Source: an uncultured Pedosphaera sp. (GTDB lineage: Bacteria > Verrucomicrobiota > Verrucomicrobiia > Limisphaerales > Pedosphaeraceae). Taken from it: DNA of 42,019 bases. The notes beneath the pieces are model-generated. The model did no database searches, was not told the DNA's origin, and saw only the letters and a list, made by a program, of their open reading frames with translations. The position numbers were made by a program, and so were the translations under genes. The stretch is from positions 1-42,019 of the forward strand of contig CAIXFN010000066.1 in the NCBI GenBank assembly GCA_903918755.1. The letters are read 5' to 3'. Positions 16,188 through 26,300 of the stretch are shown one piece after another (the stretch's first letter is position 1; the number at the start of each line of letters is the position of its first letter).

Positions 16188-17504
16188 TCAGGTCTTGTTT
16201 GCCAGAGGCCGGCGGGCTCCGGCCTCGTGGCGCGGGACCGCCCGGAAAGAGAGGCGCGGGACCAACGGCCGCCGAGCCTGCATTTTGACCAGAAAGAAGA
16301 AATAAGCCAGTCGCCACCGCAGGTTCCATCCCCCCTCCAATTGGCCGGCCAGAACAGAAATAATCGCATCCGGCAGTTGCGCGTGATTGCGAGGTTGGAG
16401 GAATAGTTCGATAAAAGGGGTGGTGTAATAATTTTCCACCATTCGCCAATAAAACCGTAAGCCGGCGTGGACCCGCTTTTCAAATTTAGCCAGGGCGCGG
16501 GCGCCATCATTGCGTTGCGCAATCGCCTGATTCACCACTTCCGCCGCCAGTTTGCCCGACCACATGGCCAGATAAACCCCGGCCGAAAAAATCGGGTCCA
16601 TGAACCCTGCGGCATCCCCGATCCGCAAGGTTCTTTGGCTGACCAATTTGCGGTTGGAATAGCTGAAGTCGGTAGTGGTCCGGAAAGGACCGGCCGGGCG
16701 GGCGTCCCGCAAACGTTCCTGCACCGCGGCGCTGCTTTTGGCCCACCGCTGGAACACTTCCTCCGGGGCGACGCCCTCCGCCTGGTATTCCTCCCGGTCT
16801 ATTACCAGGCCCACGCTGGTTTTTTCCGCCGTGACCGGAATGATCCAAAACCACTTGTTTTCCAGCCGCACAATAATGGTGTCGCCATCCGCTTCACCGG
16901 GATCACGGACCACGCCGGTAAAATGATTGAAGACGGCTAATTTTTTGTGGCGGGGATGAATTTCGCGCACGCCTTCCTGGTTGCCCGTAAGATTGGTGCG
17001 GCCGGTGGCATCAATCAGGAAAGAGGCCTTGAAATTGTGGATTGTTCCCGCCGGGTCCCGGGCCGACACGGTGACTCCTTCCAAGTCGGCGGTGGTTTTG
17101 GTCACTGCCCAACCTTCCCGGATATCCGCGCCGCAACTGCGGGCATGCTTTAGCAGAATGTGGTCAAAAGTGGCGCGTTCCACGGAGAAAACACCGGGCT
17201 CATGGCAGAATTTGCCCGCGCCAAAAACGAAACGGGTGGAAGGCTGGCCATGGGTCAGGCAAAACCTAGCCGCCAATTTCCGAGGGAATCCCGCCGCTTC
17301 GATGGCGGGAAGCACGCCAAGTTCGCGGAAAATCGCCTGGTTGTAGGGCAGCAGGGACTCGCCGATGTGAAAGCGGGGGAAGACCTCCTGCTCCAATACC
17401 AGCACCCGCTTTCCGGCCTTGGCGAGAAAAGCCGCGGCGCTGCTACCTCCGGGCCCGCAGCCCGCCACCACGGCATCATAATTGATTTCCATACTCCGGA
17501 ACAT
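16188..17504 (-). CDS. FAD-dependent halogenase-like oxidoreductase
   Basis: From ATG 17504 the protein has 438 aa (ATG 17492 is the other candidate; a TTG start at 17552 would add 16 residues). The FAD-binding GCGPGGSSAA is near the N-terminus, followed by FPRFHIGESLLP. WFWIIP matches the WxWxIP signature of flavin-dependent halogenases. The Lys in AGFPRKLAARF is at the place of the conserved halogenase Lys. The second FAD motif is IGDAAGFMDPIFSAG. These features separate it from plain geranylgeranyl-reductase-type enzymes, though some WxWxIP proteins do not halogenate. As first gene of the exporter operon it could halogenate the aromatic head of the polyene, as proposed for brominated xanthomonadin. 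A free reduced flavin would be needed from elsewhere. Confidence 0.82.
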   Translation of the reverse strand: MFRSMEINYDAVVAGCGPGGSSAAAFLAKAGKRVLVLEQEVFPRFHIGESLLPYNQAIFRELGVLPAIEAAGFPRKLAARFCLTHGQPSTRFVFGAGKFCHEPGVFSVERATFDHILLKHARSCGADIREGWAVTKTTADLEGVTVSARDPAGTIHNFKASFLIDATGRTNLTGNQEGVREIHPRHKKLAVFNHFTGVVRDPGEADGDTIIVRLENKWFWIIPVTAEKTSVGLVIDREEYQAEGVAPEEVFQRWAKSSAAVQERLRDARPAGPFRTTTDFSYSNRKLVSQRTLRIGDAAGFMDPIFSAGVYLAMWSGKLAAEVVNQAIAQRNDGARALAKFEKRVHAGLRFYWRMVENYYTTPFIELFLQPRNHAQLPDAIISVLAGQLEGGWNLRWRLAYFFFLVKMQARRPLVPRLSFRAVPRHEAGARRPLANKT

Positions 17505-17627
17505 GGTGGGCCGGAACCGACTTTCGGGCAAGTCCAAGTTCAAAAAGCGCAACTTGGAACCCGGGGGGAAAGTCCTACTATTTGAGGCCGGACTTACCTG
17601 GCCGGCGCGGGTGCCGGGACGGCGAGT

Positions 17628-19637
17628 TTAATAACTTCCCGGCACATCCACAGGGAGGATTCGGTAGAAAACTCCGGGGGCTGTGTTCATCCCCGGCGGA
17701 TCCACAAACTGAGCGAAGCCCTTCACCACGGTGTTCGTGCAAATGGATTGCCAGGTCAACATGTTGGTGGAGATTTGCAGACAATAATTCATGCCATTCG
17801 TGGCGGGCAGCGAAATGAATCGCGAGGAGTCCAGCAGTTGGTGGATGTCCCGGGGCGAGGTTCCATGAAAAGACGGTTCAAGAATTACGGCGGCGGCCTT
17901 GCGGGGATTGCCGAGAGTGTACGTGGCGGGTGCGTTGCTCGCCGTGACGGGCGGGAGCAGGCCCAATACCACGGTGTCATAGGGTCGGTTAGTCGAATCC
18001 AAATCGTCGATTGGGATGATCGTGATCAGGCCGTAGGTTTTGCCAGCGGGAATCGTCACCGAATCCGGAATCTGCCGGTAATCGACTCCATTGGTGGCTG
18101 TGCCCCCAATCGAGAACGAAACCGTTACCGGGTTGTTCGTTGCCCCCTCCCGGTGGACCAAGAAAGTAGCGGTATTGGTGCCGCTAATGTAATTGGTGGC
18201 CGGTCCTTGCGGATTCGTCCAGGCGGGATAATTGGTGCCTTCAACCGCCACCGGATCAGGGGCGAACAGGGTGATCACCGGTGGGCGGCTCGTCACGACG
18301 CTGATGCTCACGGGCGCGGAAGTCGCAGTCAGACCCGCACTGTCCCGCGCGATTGCCAGCAAAGTGTAGTTGCCGGCCAAAACGTTGCTCCAGCCGAGAG
18401 CGAAGGGGCTTGCCTGGGTCGAATTTGTCAGCATTCCGCCACCCGAATTGGTGGTGAGGCCGATGCTGGAACCATTGGCAAAGAACTCCACTGTGCGGAT
18501 GATGTTGGAGTCCACCGCCACGGCACGGACGGCAAGGTTGGCGGGGGCCAGGAAAGTCTGTTTGGTGAGGGGAGACTGGAGAGCCACTTCGAAGGGGATC
18601 GGTGGGGGCGGGTGATGCACCACCGGGCTAACGGTGAGGGACACCGGGGCCGAGGTCGCAGCATGACCGGCCGAGTCGAGCGCCAAGGCCGTGACGGTAT
18701 ATGTACCGGCCAATACATTGCTCCAATTGAAAAAATAAGCGCTTCCGGGGGTGGGACCGGGCGGCATGCCACTGGTATTTGTGAGCGTGCCAATGAGGTT
18801 GCTATTGGCGAAGAACTGCATTGATTTCACAACATTCGAATCGGTGACCGTGGCGATCAAACCGATATTTGCCGGTTCAATAAAAGTATGACTGGTTCCC
18901 GCAGTCCAGAGTTGCAACGTAAACGGCACGGGTGGCGGGGTGATAATCCCGATGTTCACCACAGCGGAAGTGGCCGTGATGCCGTTGGTATCCGTCGCCA
19001 CGGCCTTCAAAGCGTAGGTTCCCGCCGGGGCATTCGACCAAATTAATTGGTATAACGGGGTTGCGCTGTTGCTGTGGGACAGAGCAGTGCCCAAACTGAC
19101 AGTGTTGGCGAAAAATTCCACTTTGGCGATGGCCCCATGAGCCTCCACGGCCCGGGCAGCCAGGGTTACGTCGGTTGGGGCACGAAAGGTTGCCCCATTC
19201 CCGGGCGCGGAGATTGCCACCTCCGGATGCGGAACGGGATTGGTTACTGTGATACTGATCGGCGCCGAAGTCACCGCTCCGTGACTGTCCTTCGCCACGG
19301 CGGTTAAAACGTAAGCTCCGGCGGCGACGTTGCTCCAACCAATGGAAAATGGATTGCCATAATTCGTGCTGGTCACCAGCAAATTCAATTTGTTGGTCAC
19401 CAAACCGATGCTGTGTCCATTGGCGTAATACTCGAGGGTTTGAATTGGGCGGGAATCCGTCACCCAGGCGTGCAAATAAATACTTGTCCCGGATCCGAAC
19501 ACTTCATGGTCGGCTGGATAATACCAACCCACGGCCAGCGGCGGCATGGATTGTCCCCGCGCCAGACCGAAAGGATGAACGGCGGCGAGCAGCAGAACCG
19601 CAGCGGACAATTGCGCCCGGCCAAAGAAGGTCTTCAT
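17628..19637 (-). CDS. Secreted Ig-like/Calx-beta protein
   Basis: A signal peptide (MKTFFGRAQLSAAVLLLAA, cleavage near ARGQS) is followed by four bacterial Ig-like domains between about residues 30 and 450. Each repeats VEFFAN...G, then WSNV.AG.Y.L.A.A.D, then ATSAPVSI. A Calx-beta module follows at about 460-570 (TATNGVDYRQIPDSVTIPAGK). The last 80 residues read YCLQISTNMLTWQ and FYRILPV, a C-terminal module I associate with Verrucomicrobia extracellular proteins. Total length is 669 aa. It has no enzymatic domain and is probably a surface or matrix protein. It ends 123 bp before the halogenase-like gene start on the same strand. Functional connection to the polyketide locus is not evident. 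Confidence 0.85.
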   Translation of the reverse strand: MKTFFGRAQLSAAVLLLAAVHPFGLARGQSMPPLAVGWYYPADHEVFGSGTSIYLHAWVTDSRPIQTLEYYANGHSIGLVTNKLNLLVTSTNYGNPFSIGWSNVAAGAYVLTAVAKDSHGAVTSAPISITVTNPVPHPEVAISAPGNGATFRAPTDVTLAARAVEAHGAIAKVEFFANTVSLGTALSHSNSATPLYQLIWSNAPAGTYALKAVATDTNGITATSAVVNIGIITPPPVPFTLQLWTAGTSHTFIEPANIGLIATVTDSNVVKSMQFFANSNLIGTLTNTSGMPPGPTPGSAYFFNWSNVLAGTYTVTALALDSAGHAATSAPVSLTVSPVVHHPPPPIPFEVALQSPLTKQTFLAPANLAVRAVAVDSNIIRTVEFFANGSSIGLTTNSGGGMLTNSTQASPFALGWSNVLAGNYTLLAIARDSAGLTATSAPVSISVVTSRPPVITLFAPDPVAVEGTNYPAWTNPQGPATNYISGTNTATFLVHREGATNNPVTVSFSIGGTATNGVDYRQIPDSVTIPAGKTYGLITIIPIDDLDSTNRPYDTVVLGLLPPVTASNAPATYTLGNPRKAAAVILEPSFHGTSPRDIHQLLDSSRFISLPATNGMNYCLQISTNMLTWQSICTNTVVKGFAQFVDPPGMNTAPGVFYRILPVDVPGSY

Positions 19638-19916
19638 ACGGCAAGATTTTCCCTAAGTGGTTTAGATTTTTACCGGTCAATTATAACTCCATGCGAACCA
19701 AAATGCAAGTCACCATTTTGGGGGTTTTTAGGGCAAGCTCCTCCGACGTAATCGTTCGCCCGTTGCCGAATCGACCCCATCCGCCCGGTCGGTTGATCGG
19801 AGGCGAACCGCGGAGGCAATTCGCCTGATTTTGGTCCCTACAATCCCGGAACTAAATTGTACTGTGCCCGGTTCCCGGGGGATGGTAAACAGCGTGGTGA
19901 GAACTGGCCCCTACCT

Positions 19917-20192
19917 ATGAATGCAGAACAAAACAAATGTCTCGGAATTTTCGGTGCTTTGTTTGGTCATCGGTTTATTCCGCGTTATGATACGGAGGAA
20001 AAACTTGCCGGCTGCGCGGAAGCCATCCTTGCCACCGCCCCACAGAAAACCAATGTCGGATTGGTGGTGGGCGCCCTGACCGGCAGTGAGGGGTTGCAGA
20101 ACATTCTCGAAGAACTGAAGGAAAACAAGACTACTTACGTTTGCGATGTCTGCGCGCGCTGTGGGGCCACGCGGCAGCGCGCTGGTGGCTGA
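19917..20192 (+). CDS. Small Cys-rich protein, hypothetical
   Basis: ATG 19917 gives 91 aa (MNAEQNKCLGIFGALFGHRF). An earlier in-frame start is possible but lacks support. The product has LFGHRFIPRYD, a Gly-rich GLVVGALTG stretch, and a CDVCARCG motif near the C-terminus with CxxCxxC spacing, plus Cys8 and Cys32. Metal binding is plausible. It stands alone between a divergent secreted-protein gene and a convergent efflux gene. No family is recognised. Confidence 0.6.
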   Translation: MNAEQNKCLGIFGALFGHRFIPRYDTEEKLAGCAEAILATAPQKTNVGLVVGALTGSEGLQNILEELKENKTTYVCDVCARCGATRQRAGG

Positions 20193-20238
20193 AGCGCAAT
20201 GACTTTTGTCCTTCCGTCGTCTTCCCAAGCCGCCCCGA

Positions 20239-23200
20239 TCAACATTGCAAGACGGGGATGGGCGGCGGGGAGACGGGTTTCCGGCGCAGGCCCATCCAGA
20301 TGCGTAAATTTTCAAAGGCCAGGTAAACCACCGGAGTGGTGTACAGGGTGAGAATTTGGGAAAGCAGCAATCCGCCGACGACCGCGATGCCGAGGGGACG
20401 GCGCAATTCCGAACCGGTCCCCAATCCGATCGCCAGGGGTACGGCTCCCAGCATCGCGCACATGGTGGTCATCATGATCGGCCGGAAACGGATGATGCAG
20501 GCCTTGTAAATCGCCTCCTCGGGAGTCAGTTTTTCGTGGCGTTCCGCGTCCAAGGCAAAATCAATCATCATGATGGCATTCTTTTTTACAATTCCCATCA
20601 GGAGAATGATGCCGATGAACGAGACCAGGGAAAGATCCGCCCCGCAAATCATCAGTGCGAGCAGGGCGCCGACGCCGGCGGAGGGCAGGGTGGAGAGGAT
20701 GGTGAGTGGATGGATCAGGCTCTCGTACAACATTCCAAGCACCACATACACGGTGATCAAGGCGGCCGCCAACAGGATGGGGGTGGAGGAGAGGGAGGCT
20801 TGAAATACCTGGGCGGTTCCCTGAAAGCTGCCCTGAACGCTGGATGGCATGTGCAGTTCCTCGGTGATTTTGTCCACAATTTCCGTCGCTTCTCCCAGCG
20901 ATACTCCGGGGGCCAGGTTGAACGATAGCGTCACGGCGGGGAATTGCCCCTGGTGATTGACCGAGAGGAAGGAATTGCCCGTTACAAATTTGGCGACGCT
21001 CGCCAATGGCACCTGCTGTCCGTTGGTGGAGGCTACGTAAATCTTTTGGAGGGAGCTGGGGTCGAGCCGGAATCGGGGGTCCACTTCCAGGATAATGTGA
21101 TGCTGGTTGTAGCGTTTGTAAACGGTGGAGACCTGTCGCTGGCCGAAAGCATCATAGAGCGTGTTGTCGATGATCGCCGGGGAAAGGCCCAGGCGGGCCG
21201 CTGCGTCCCGGTCCACCACCACATTGGATTGCAGGCCCCGGGTCTGCTGGTCGGTGTTGGCATCGCGCAGTCGCGGGTCAGCCCGGAGCTTCGCCAGCAT
21301 CTGGGCGGACCATTGATTGAGGTCATCCAGATCGGCGGCCTGCAGGGCGTATTGGAACTGGGCCTTCGTCGGCCTCCCGCCGACCCGGACATCCTGGGCG
21401 GGCTGCAGAATCAAAGAAACCCCTGATACTTTGCCAAGCTTCGGGCGCAGGCGGGCGATGATTTGCTCGGCGCTGGCTTTGCGTTGCGAATGCGGCTTGA
21501 GGGTGATGAACATGCGGCCATTATTGACCGTGGTTCCGCCTGGGCCGCTGCCAATGAACGAACCGAGGGTTTCCACGTCGGGATCGTCCAGGACGATGGC
21601 GGCCATTTTGGATTGCAACTCCGCCATCGCGGGAAAGGAAATGTCCTGGGCGGCTTCGCTGGTGCCCGAGATCACCCCAGTGTCCTGCATGGGGAGGAAT
21701 CCCTTGGGCACGATCGTGTAGAGCCAAATCGTCGCCGCGAAGGTCAGCAGGGCCACGAAAAGCATCAGGCCTTGGTGGCGCAGGACCCACTTGAGACCCA
21801 GTTCATAGACAGTCAGCATCAGGTTAAAACCCCGCTCGCTGGTGCGGTAGATCCATCCCGGCGGTCCGTAAGCGGTTTCGCTCTTGAGAAAGCGGGAGCA
21901 CAACATGGGCGTCAAGGTCAGCGAAATCACGCCGGAGACCAGCACCGCGATGCTGAGGGTGACGGCGAATTCATGGAAAATCCGCCCCACCAACCCGCCC
22001 ATGAACAGGAGGGGGATAAAGACAGCCACCAGTGACAGACTCATCGAAACCACGGTGAAGCCAATTTGCCGCGCCCCCTTCAAACCCGCCACCATCGCTG
22101 AATCCCCATGCTCCATGAACCGGAACACGTTCTCAATGACGACAATCGCGTCATCGACTACAAACCCGACGGAGATCGTCAACGCCATCAGGGAAAGATT
22201 ATCCAGGCTGTACCCAAACAAACGCATGAAAGCGAAGGTTCCCGCGAGGGCCAGCGGCACCGTGACGCTGGCGATGAAGGTGGGCCAGAAGCGGCGCAGG
22301 AAGAGGAAGATCACCATGATGACCAGCGCGATGCTGAGGGCCAGCGAAAATTGCACATCATCCACGGAGGCGCGGATGGTTTGCGTGCGGTCACTCACCA
22401 AGGAGAATTTGATCGCGGGCGGCAGCCAGCGTTCCACTTCGGGCATGGCTTTTTTGATCCGGTCAACCGTCTCGATCACGTTGGCCCCCGATTGCTTGAA
22501 AATGATCACCAGGACCGCGCGCTGGGTGTTGAACCAGCCGCCCGAGCGTTCATTTTCCACCCCCAAAATGGCGTGTCCCAGGGCGTCGAGCCGCAGCGGT
22601 ACCCCTTTGCGCTGGGTGAGGATGAGCCGTTCATAGTCCTGAGCCTCCATCAGTTGATCGTTGCTCGTGATGGTATAGGAGGAATGGGCATCATCGAAAC
22701 TGCCTTTGGGTTCATCGATATTCACCTGGGTCATGAGAGAGCGCACCTGCTCGAGGCTCATTCCCGTGGCGGCCACGGCGGCGGGGTTGAGTTGCACCCG
22801 CACGGCGGACTTGTCCGCGCCCGCAATGAGCGCCTGGCTTACTCCTTCCACCTGGCTGAGCTTCTGGCCGACAATATTATTGCCGTATTCAAATATATCC
22901 ATGGCCGACATGGTGTCCGAGGTCATGGCCAGGATCATCACCGGGGAATCCGCCGGATTGACTTTCCGGTAAGTGGGCGGACCCGGGAGGTTGATCGGCA
23001 GGTCGGCGGTGGCCGCGTTGATGGCGGCCTGCACATCCCGGGCGGCGCTATCGGGTTTGCGGTTCAGATCGAATTGCAGCGTGATATTGCAACTCCCCGG
23101 CGTGCTCACGGAGGTCATTTCCGTGACCCCGGCGATCTGGCCCAGGCGGCGCTCCAAGGGGGCGGCGAGGGAGGACGCGACCGTGGCGGGATCCGCGCCG

Positions 23201-23355
23201 GGCAGACTGGCGGAGACACTGACCATCGGCATATCCACCCGGGGCATGGGCGCCACCGGCAGCGTGCCGTAAGCAAACACGCCGAGCACAAAAAGTCCGA
23301 TGGCCAGCAACGTGGTGGCCACGGGACGTCGAATGAAAGGCTCGGAGATGCTCAT
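20239..23355 (-). CDS. mdtC: RND multidrug efflux permease, MdtC-like
   Basis: The 1038-residue protein opens with MSISEPFIRRPVATTLLAIG, a typical HAE-1 RND N-terminus. It has the expected twelve-helix plan with two large periplasmic loops, the GFVVDDAIVVIENV motif in the proton-relay region, and a second helix bundle after about residue 850. It should pump hydrophobic compounds, or bile-salt-like and novobiocin-like substrates, out through the periplasm using the proton gradient, together with the adaptor and the companion permease encoded just upstream. It starts 4 bp after the mdtB stop, so it is the last gene of the operon. No TolC-like outer-membrane gene is adjacent. Confidence 0.9.
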   Translation of the reverse strand: MSISEPFIRRPVATTLLAIGLFVLGVFAYGTLPVAPMPRVDMPMVSVSASLPGADPATVASSLAAPLERRLGQIAGVTEMTSVSTPGSCNITLQFDLNRKPDSAARDVQAAINAATADLPINLPGPPTYRKVNPADSPVMILAMTSDTMSAMDIFEYGNNIVGQKLSQVEGVSQALIAGADKSAVRVQLNPAAVAATGMSLEQVRSLMTQVNIDEPKGSFDDAHSSYTITSNDQLMEAQDYERLILTQRKGVPLRLDALGHAILGVENERSGGWFNTQRAVLVIIFKQSGANVIETVDRIKKAMPEVERWLPPAIKFSLVSDRTQTIRASVDDVQFSLALSIALVIMVIFLFLRRFWPTFIASVTVPLALAGTFAFMRLFGYSLDNLSLMALTISVGFVVDDAIVVIENVFRFMEHGDSAMVAGLKGARQIGFTVVSMSLSLVAVFIPLLFMGGLVGRIFHEFAVTLSIAVLVSGVISLTLTPMLCSRFLKSETAYGPPGWIYRTSERGFNLMLTVYELGLKWVLRHQGLMLFVALLTFAATIWLYTIVPKGFLPMQDTGVISGTSEAAQDISFPAMAELQSKMAAIVLDDPDVETLGSFIGSGPGGTTVNNGRMFITLKPHSQRKASAEQIIARLRPKLGKVSGVSLILQPAQDVRVGGRPTKAQFQYALQAADLDDLNQWSAQMLAKLRADPRLRDANTDQQTRGLQSNVVVDRDAAARLGLSPAIIDNTLYDAFGQRQVSTVYKRYNQHHIILEVDPRFRLDPSSLQKIYVASTNGQQVPLASVAKFVTGNSFLSVNHQGQFPAVTLSFNLAPGVSLGEATEIVDKITEELHMPSSVQGSFQGTAQVFQASLSSTPILLAAALITVYVVLGMLYESLIHPLTILSTLPSAGVGALLALMICGADLSLVSFIGIILLMGIVKKNAIMMIDFALDAERHEKLTPEEAIYKACIIRFRPIMMTTMCAMLGAVPLAIGLGTGSELRRPLGIAVVGGLLLSQILTLYTTPVVYLAFENLRIWMGLRRKPVSPPPIPVLQC

Positions 23356-23359
23356 GATC

Positions 23360-26300
23360 TCAGGCCCGCGTGGCCGCGGGGGCCGGGGCGGGCAACTGCT
23401 CCGGCCGCAAACCCCGCGCTGAGCGCCATTGATTGACCCGGTTACCCAAGCGATCCAGGTAGAGGTAGATCACCGGGGTCGTGTAGAGCGTGAGGAATTG
23501 GGAAACCAGCAAGCCGCCGACAATGGAAATTCCCAACGGACGGCGGAGTTCGGAGCCGGTGCCATTTTCTAATGCCAGGGGCAGCGCGCCCAGCAGGGCC
23601 GCCATGGTCGTCATCATGATGGGGCGGAAACGCAGCACGCAGGCTTGATAAATGGATTCCTCCGGCGGCAAACCTTCGTTGCGTTCGGCTTCGAGGGCAA
23701 AGTCGATCATCATGATCGCGTTTTTCTTGACGATGCCGATGAGCAGGATGATGCCGATGAGCGCGATCAGCGACAATTCGGTGTGGCAGAGGAGGAGGGC
23801 GAGCAGGGCGCCCACTCCGGCCGAAGGCAGGCTCGAGAGAATCGTGATGGGATGAATGTAGCTCTCGTAGAGCACTCCCAGCACAATGTAGATCACCACG
23901 ATGGCCGCCAGGATCAGCAGGGGTTCGCTTTGGAGGGAGGCCCGGAATTCTGCCGCGCTGCCCGAGAAACTGGTGACCACGGTTTCGGGCAGTTTGATGG
24001 CTTTTTGGGCGGCCTGGATGGCTTCCACCGCCTCGCCCAGAGAAACGCCCGGCCGAAGGTTGAAGGACAAGGTTACCGCCGGAAACTGGCTTTCGTGACT
24101 GATCGCCAGCGAGGCCGTGCCGATTTTGACTTTAGCAAACGTGTTCAATGGCACCATTTGCCCAGTGGTGGATTTGACGTAAATCTTGTCCAGCGACTCG
24201 GGGGTAAGTTGGTACTGGGGTTGAGCTTCCAGAATGACACGATACTGGTTTAGTTGGGTAAAAATGGTGGAGACCTGGCGTTGCCCGAACGCATCGTAGA
24301 GCGTGTCATCGACGGCCTGGGGCAGCACGTTCAAACGCGCCGCCGCCATGCGGTCCACCTCGATGTTCAACTGCAACCCGCCGGATTGCTGATCGCTGGC
24401 CACGTCCGTCAATTGGGGTAGGGTAGCCAACTGGGCGAGCAGTCGCGGCGCCTCGCTGGCTAATTCCGCTTCGTCGGCGTCTTGAAGGGTATATTGGTAT
24501 TGGGTGCGGCTGACGCGACTGTCGATCTGCACGTCCTGCACCGCCTGCATCAGCAAGGAAATCCCTTCCGTATTCAAGGTGGCTTCGCGGAGCCGGGCGA
24601 TGATTTCGCTGGCGCTGGCCCGTCGTTGATCACGGGGCTTGAGGTTGATGTACAATTTTCCGGTGTTGATGGTGGCATTGACCGTGCCTGCGCCCACGAA
24701 GGAAGCCACGCTGGCCACGTCTGGATCCTGGCGCACGATTTCTGCCACGAGACGCTGGCGTTCTACCATCGCCAGAAAGGAAATCGATTGCGCGGCGTCC
24801 GTGACCCCGATGATGAGACCCGTATCCTGCTGAGGCAGTAATCCCTTGGGCACGATGATATAGAGCCAGATCGTGGCCACCAAAGTCGCGAAGGCGACGC
24901 CCAGGGTGAACAGTTGATGGCGCAAGACCCACTTCAGCCCGTGTTCATACCAAGCGAGCAAACCCTGGAACATGCCTTCGGTCACCCGGTGGAACCGGCC
25001 ATGCTTGCTCTTGTCTTCCGCCTGCAGAAACCGCGCGCACATCATGGGAGTCAGCGTCAGGGAGACGACCGCCGAAACCGCCACCGCGATACTGAGGGTG
25101 ATGGCAAATTCGCGAAACAGCCGACCCACAATGCCGGTCATGAACAGCAGCGGAATGAAAACGGCGATCAGGGAAACGCTCAACGAGATCACGGTGAAGC
25201 CGATTTGGCGCGCGCCTTTGATTGCCGCCTCCAGGGGCGGCTCACCGAGTTCAATGAAGCGCACGATGTTTTCGATCATCACGATGGCGTCATCCACGAC
25301 GAATCCCGTGGCGATGGTCAGGGCCATCAGGGAGAGGTTGTCGAGACTGAACCCGATCAGTTTCATGACGCCGAACGTGCCCACGATGGCGAGCGGCAGG
25401 GCCACGCTGGGGATGACGGTGGCCCAGAACTTCCGCAGAAAAACAAAAATGACCATCACGACGAGCGCCACGGTCAGCAAGAGGGTAAACTGCACGTCCT
25501 TGATCGAGGCGCGGATTGTTTCGGTGCGGTCCGTCAGGATGGCGATTTTGACCGAGGGCGGAATGGAATTGCGCAACCGCGGGAGCAAGGCCTTCACCCG
25601 GTCGGCGGTCTGAATGATGTTGGCTCCCGGCTGGCGTTGGATGTCCAGAATGACCGCCGGTTTGGCCCCCACCCAGCCAGCGAGGCGCGTGTTTTCCACA
25701 TTGTCAATGACCTGGCCGATGTCGCTCAAACGGACGGGCGAACCATTCTTGTATGCCACCACGACTTTGCCGTAATCCAGAGCTGAGAAAATCTGGTCGT
25801 TGGCGGCGATGGAATAAGATTGCCGGGCGCCATCAAAACTCCCCTTGGGTTGGTTGATGTTGTTCACCAGCAAGGCGGTGCGGATGTCCTCCATGCTCAG
25901 TCCGAGATTGGCGATGGCGGCCGGGTCCACGCGCACCCGCACGGCGGGCTTCTGATTTCCCTCGATCGTGACGAGACCCACTCCGGTGATTTCACTGAGT
26001 TTTTGCGCCAGCACCGTATCGGCCAGGTCGTTCACTTTCTCCAACGGCAGCGAGTCGGAGGTGATTTGGAGGGTGATGATCGGGGTGTCGGCCGGGTTGA
26101 CTTTGTTGTAGGTCGGCGGACTGGGCATTTTGGGCAGCACGCCACTGGCCGCATTGATGGCGGCCTGCACATCCTGCGCGGCGGCGTCGATATCCCGGTC
26201 GAGGACGAATTGCAGGGTGATGTTGGCGTTGCCGAAGGCGCTGACGGAAGTCATTTGGGCCAGGCCGCTGATCTGGCCAAATTGCCGTTCCAGCGGGGTG

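Noticed and set aside
22108-23436. Plus-strand 442-codon frame opposite mdtC
   Set aside because: Shadow of the RND permease; no family signal.
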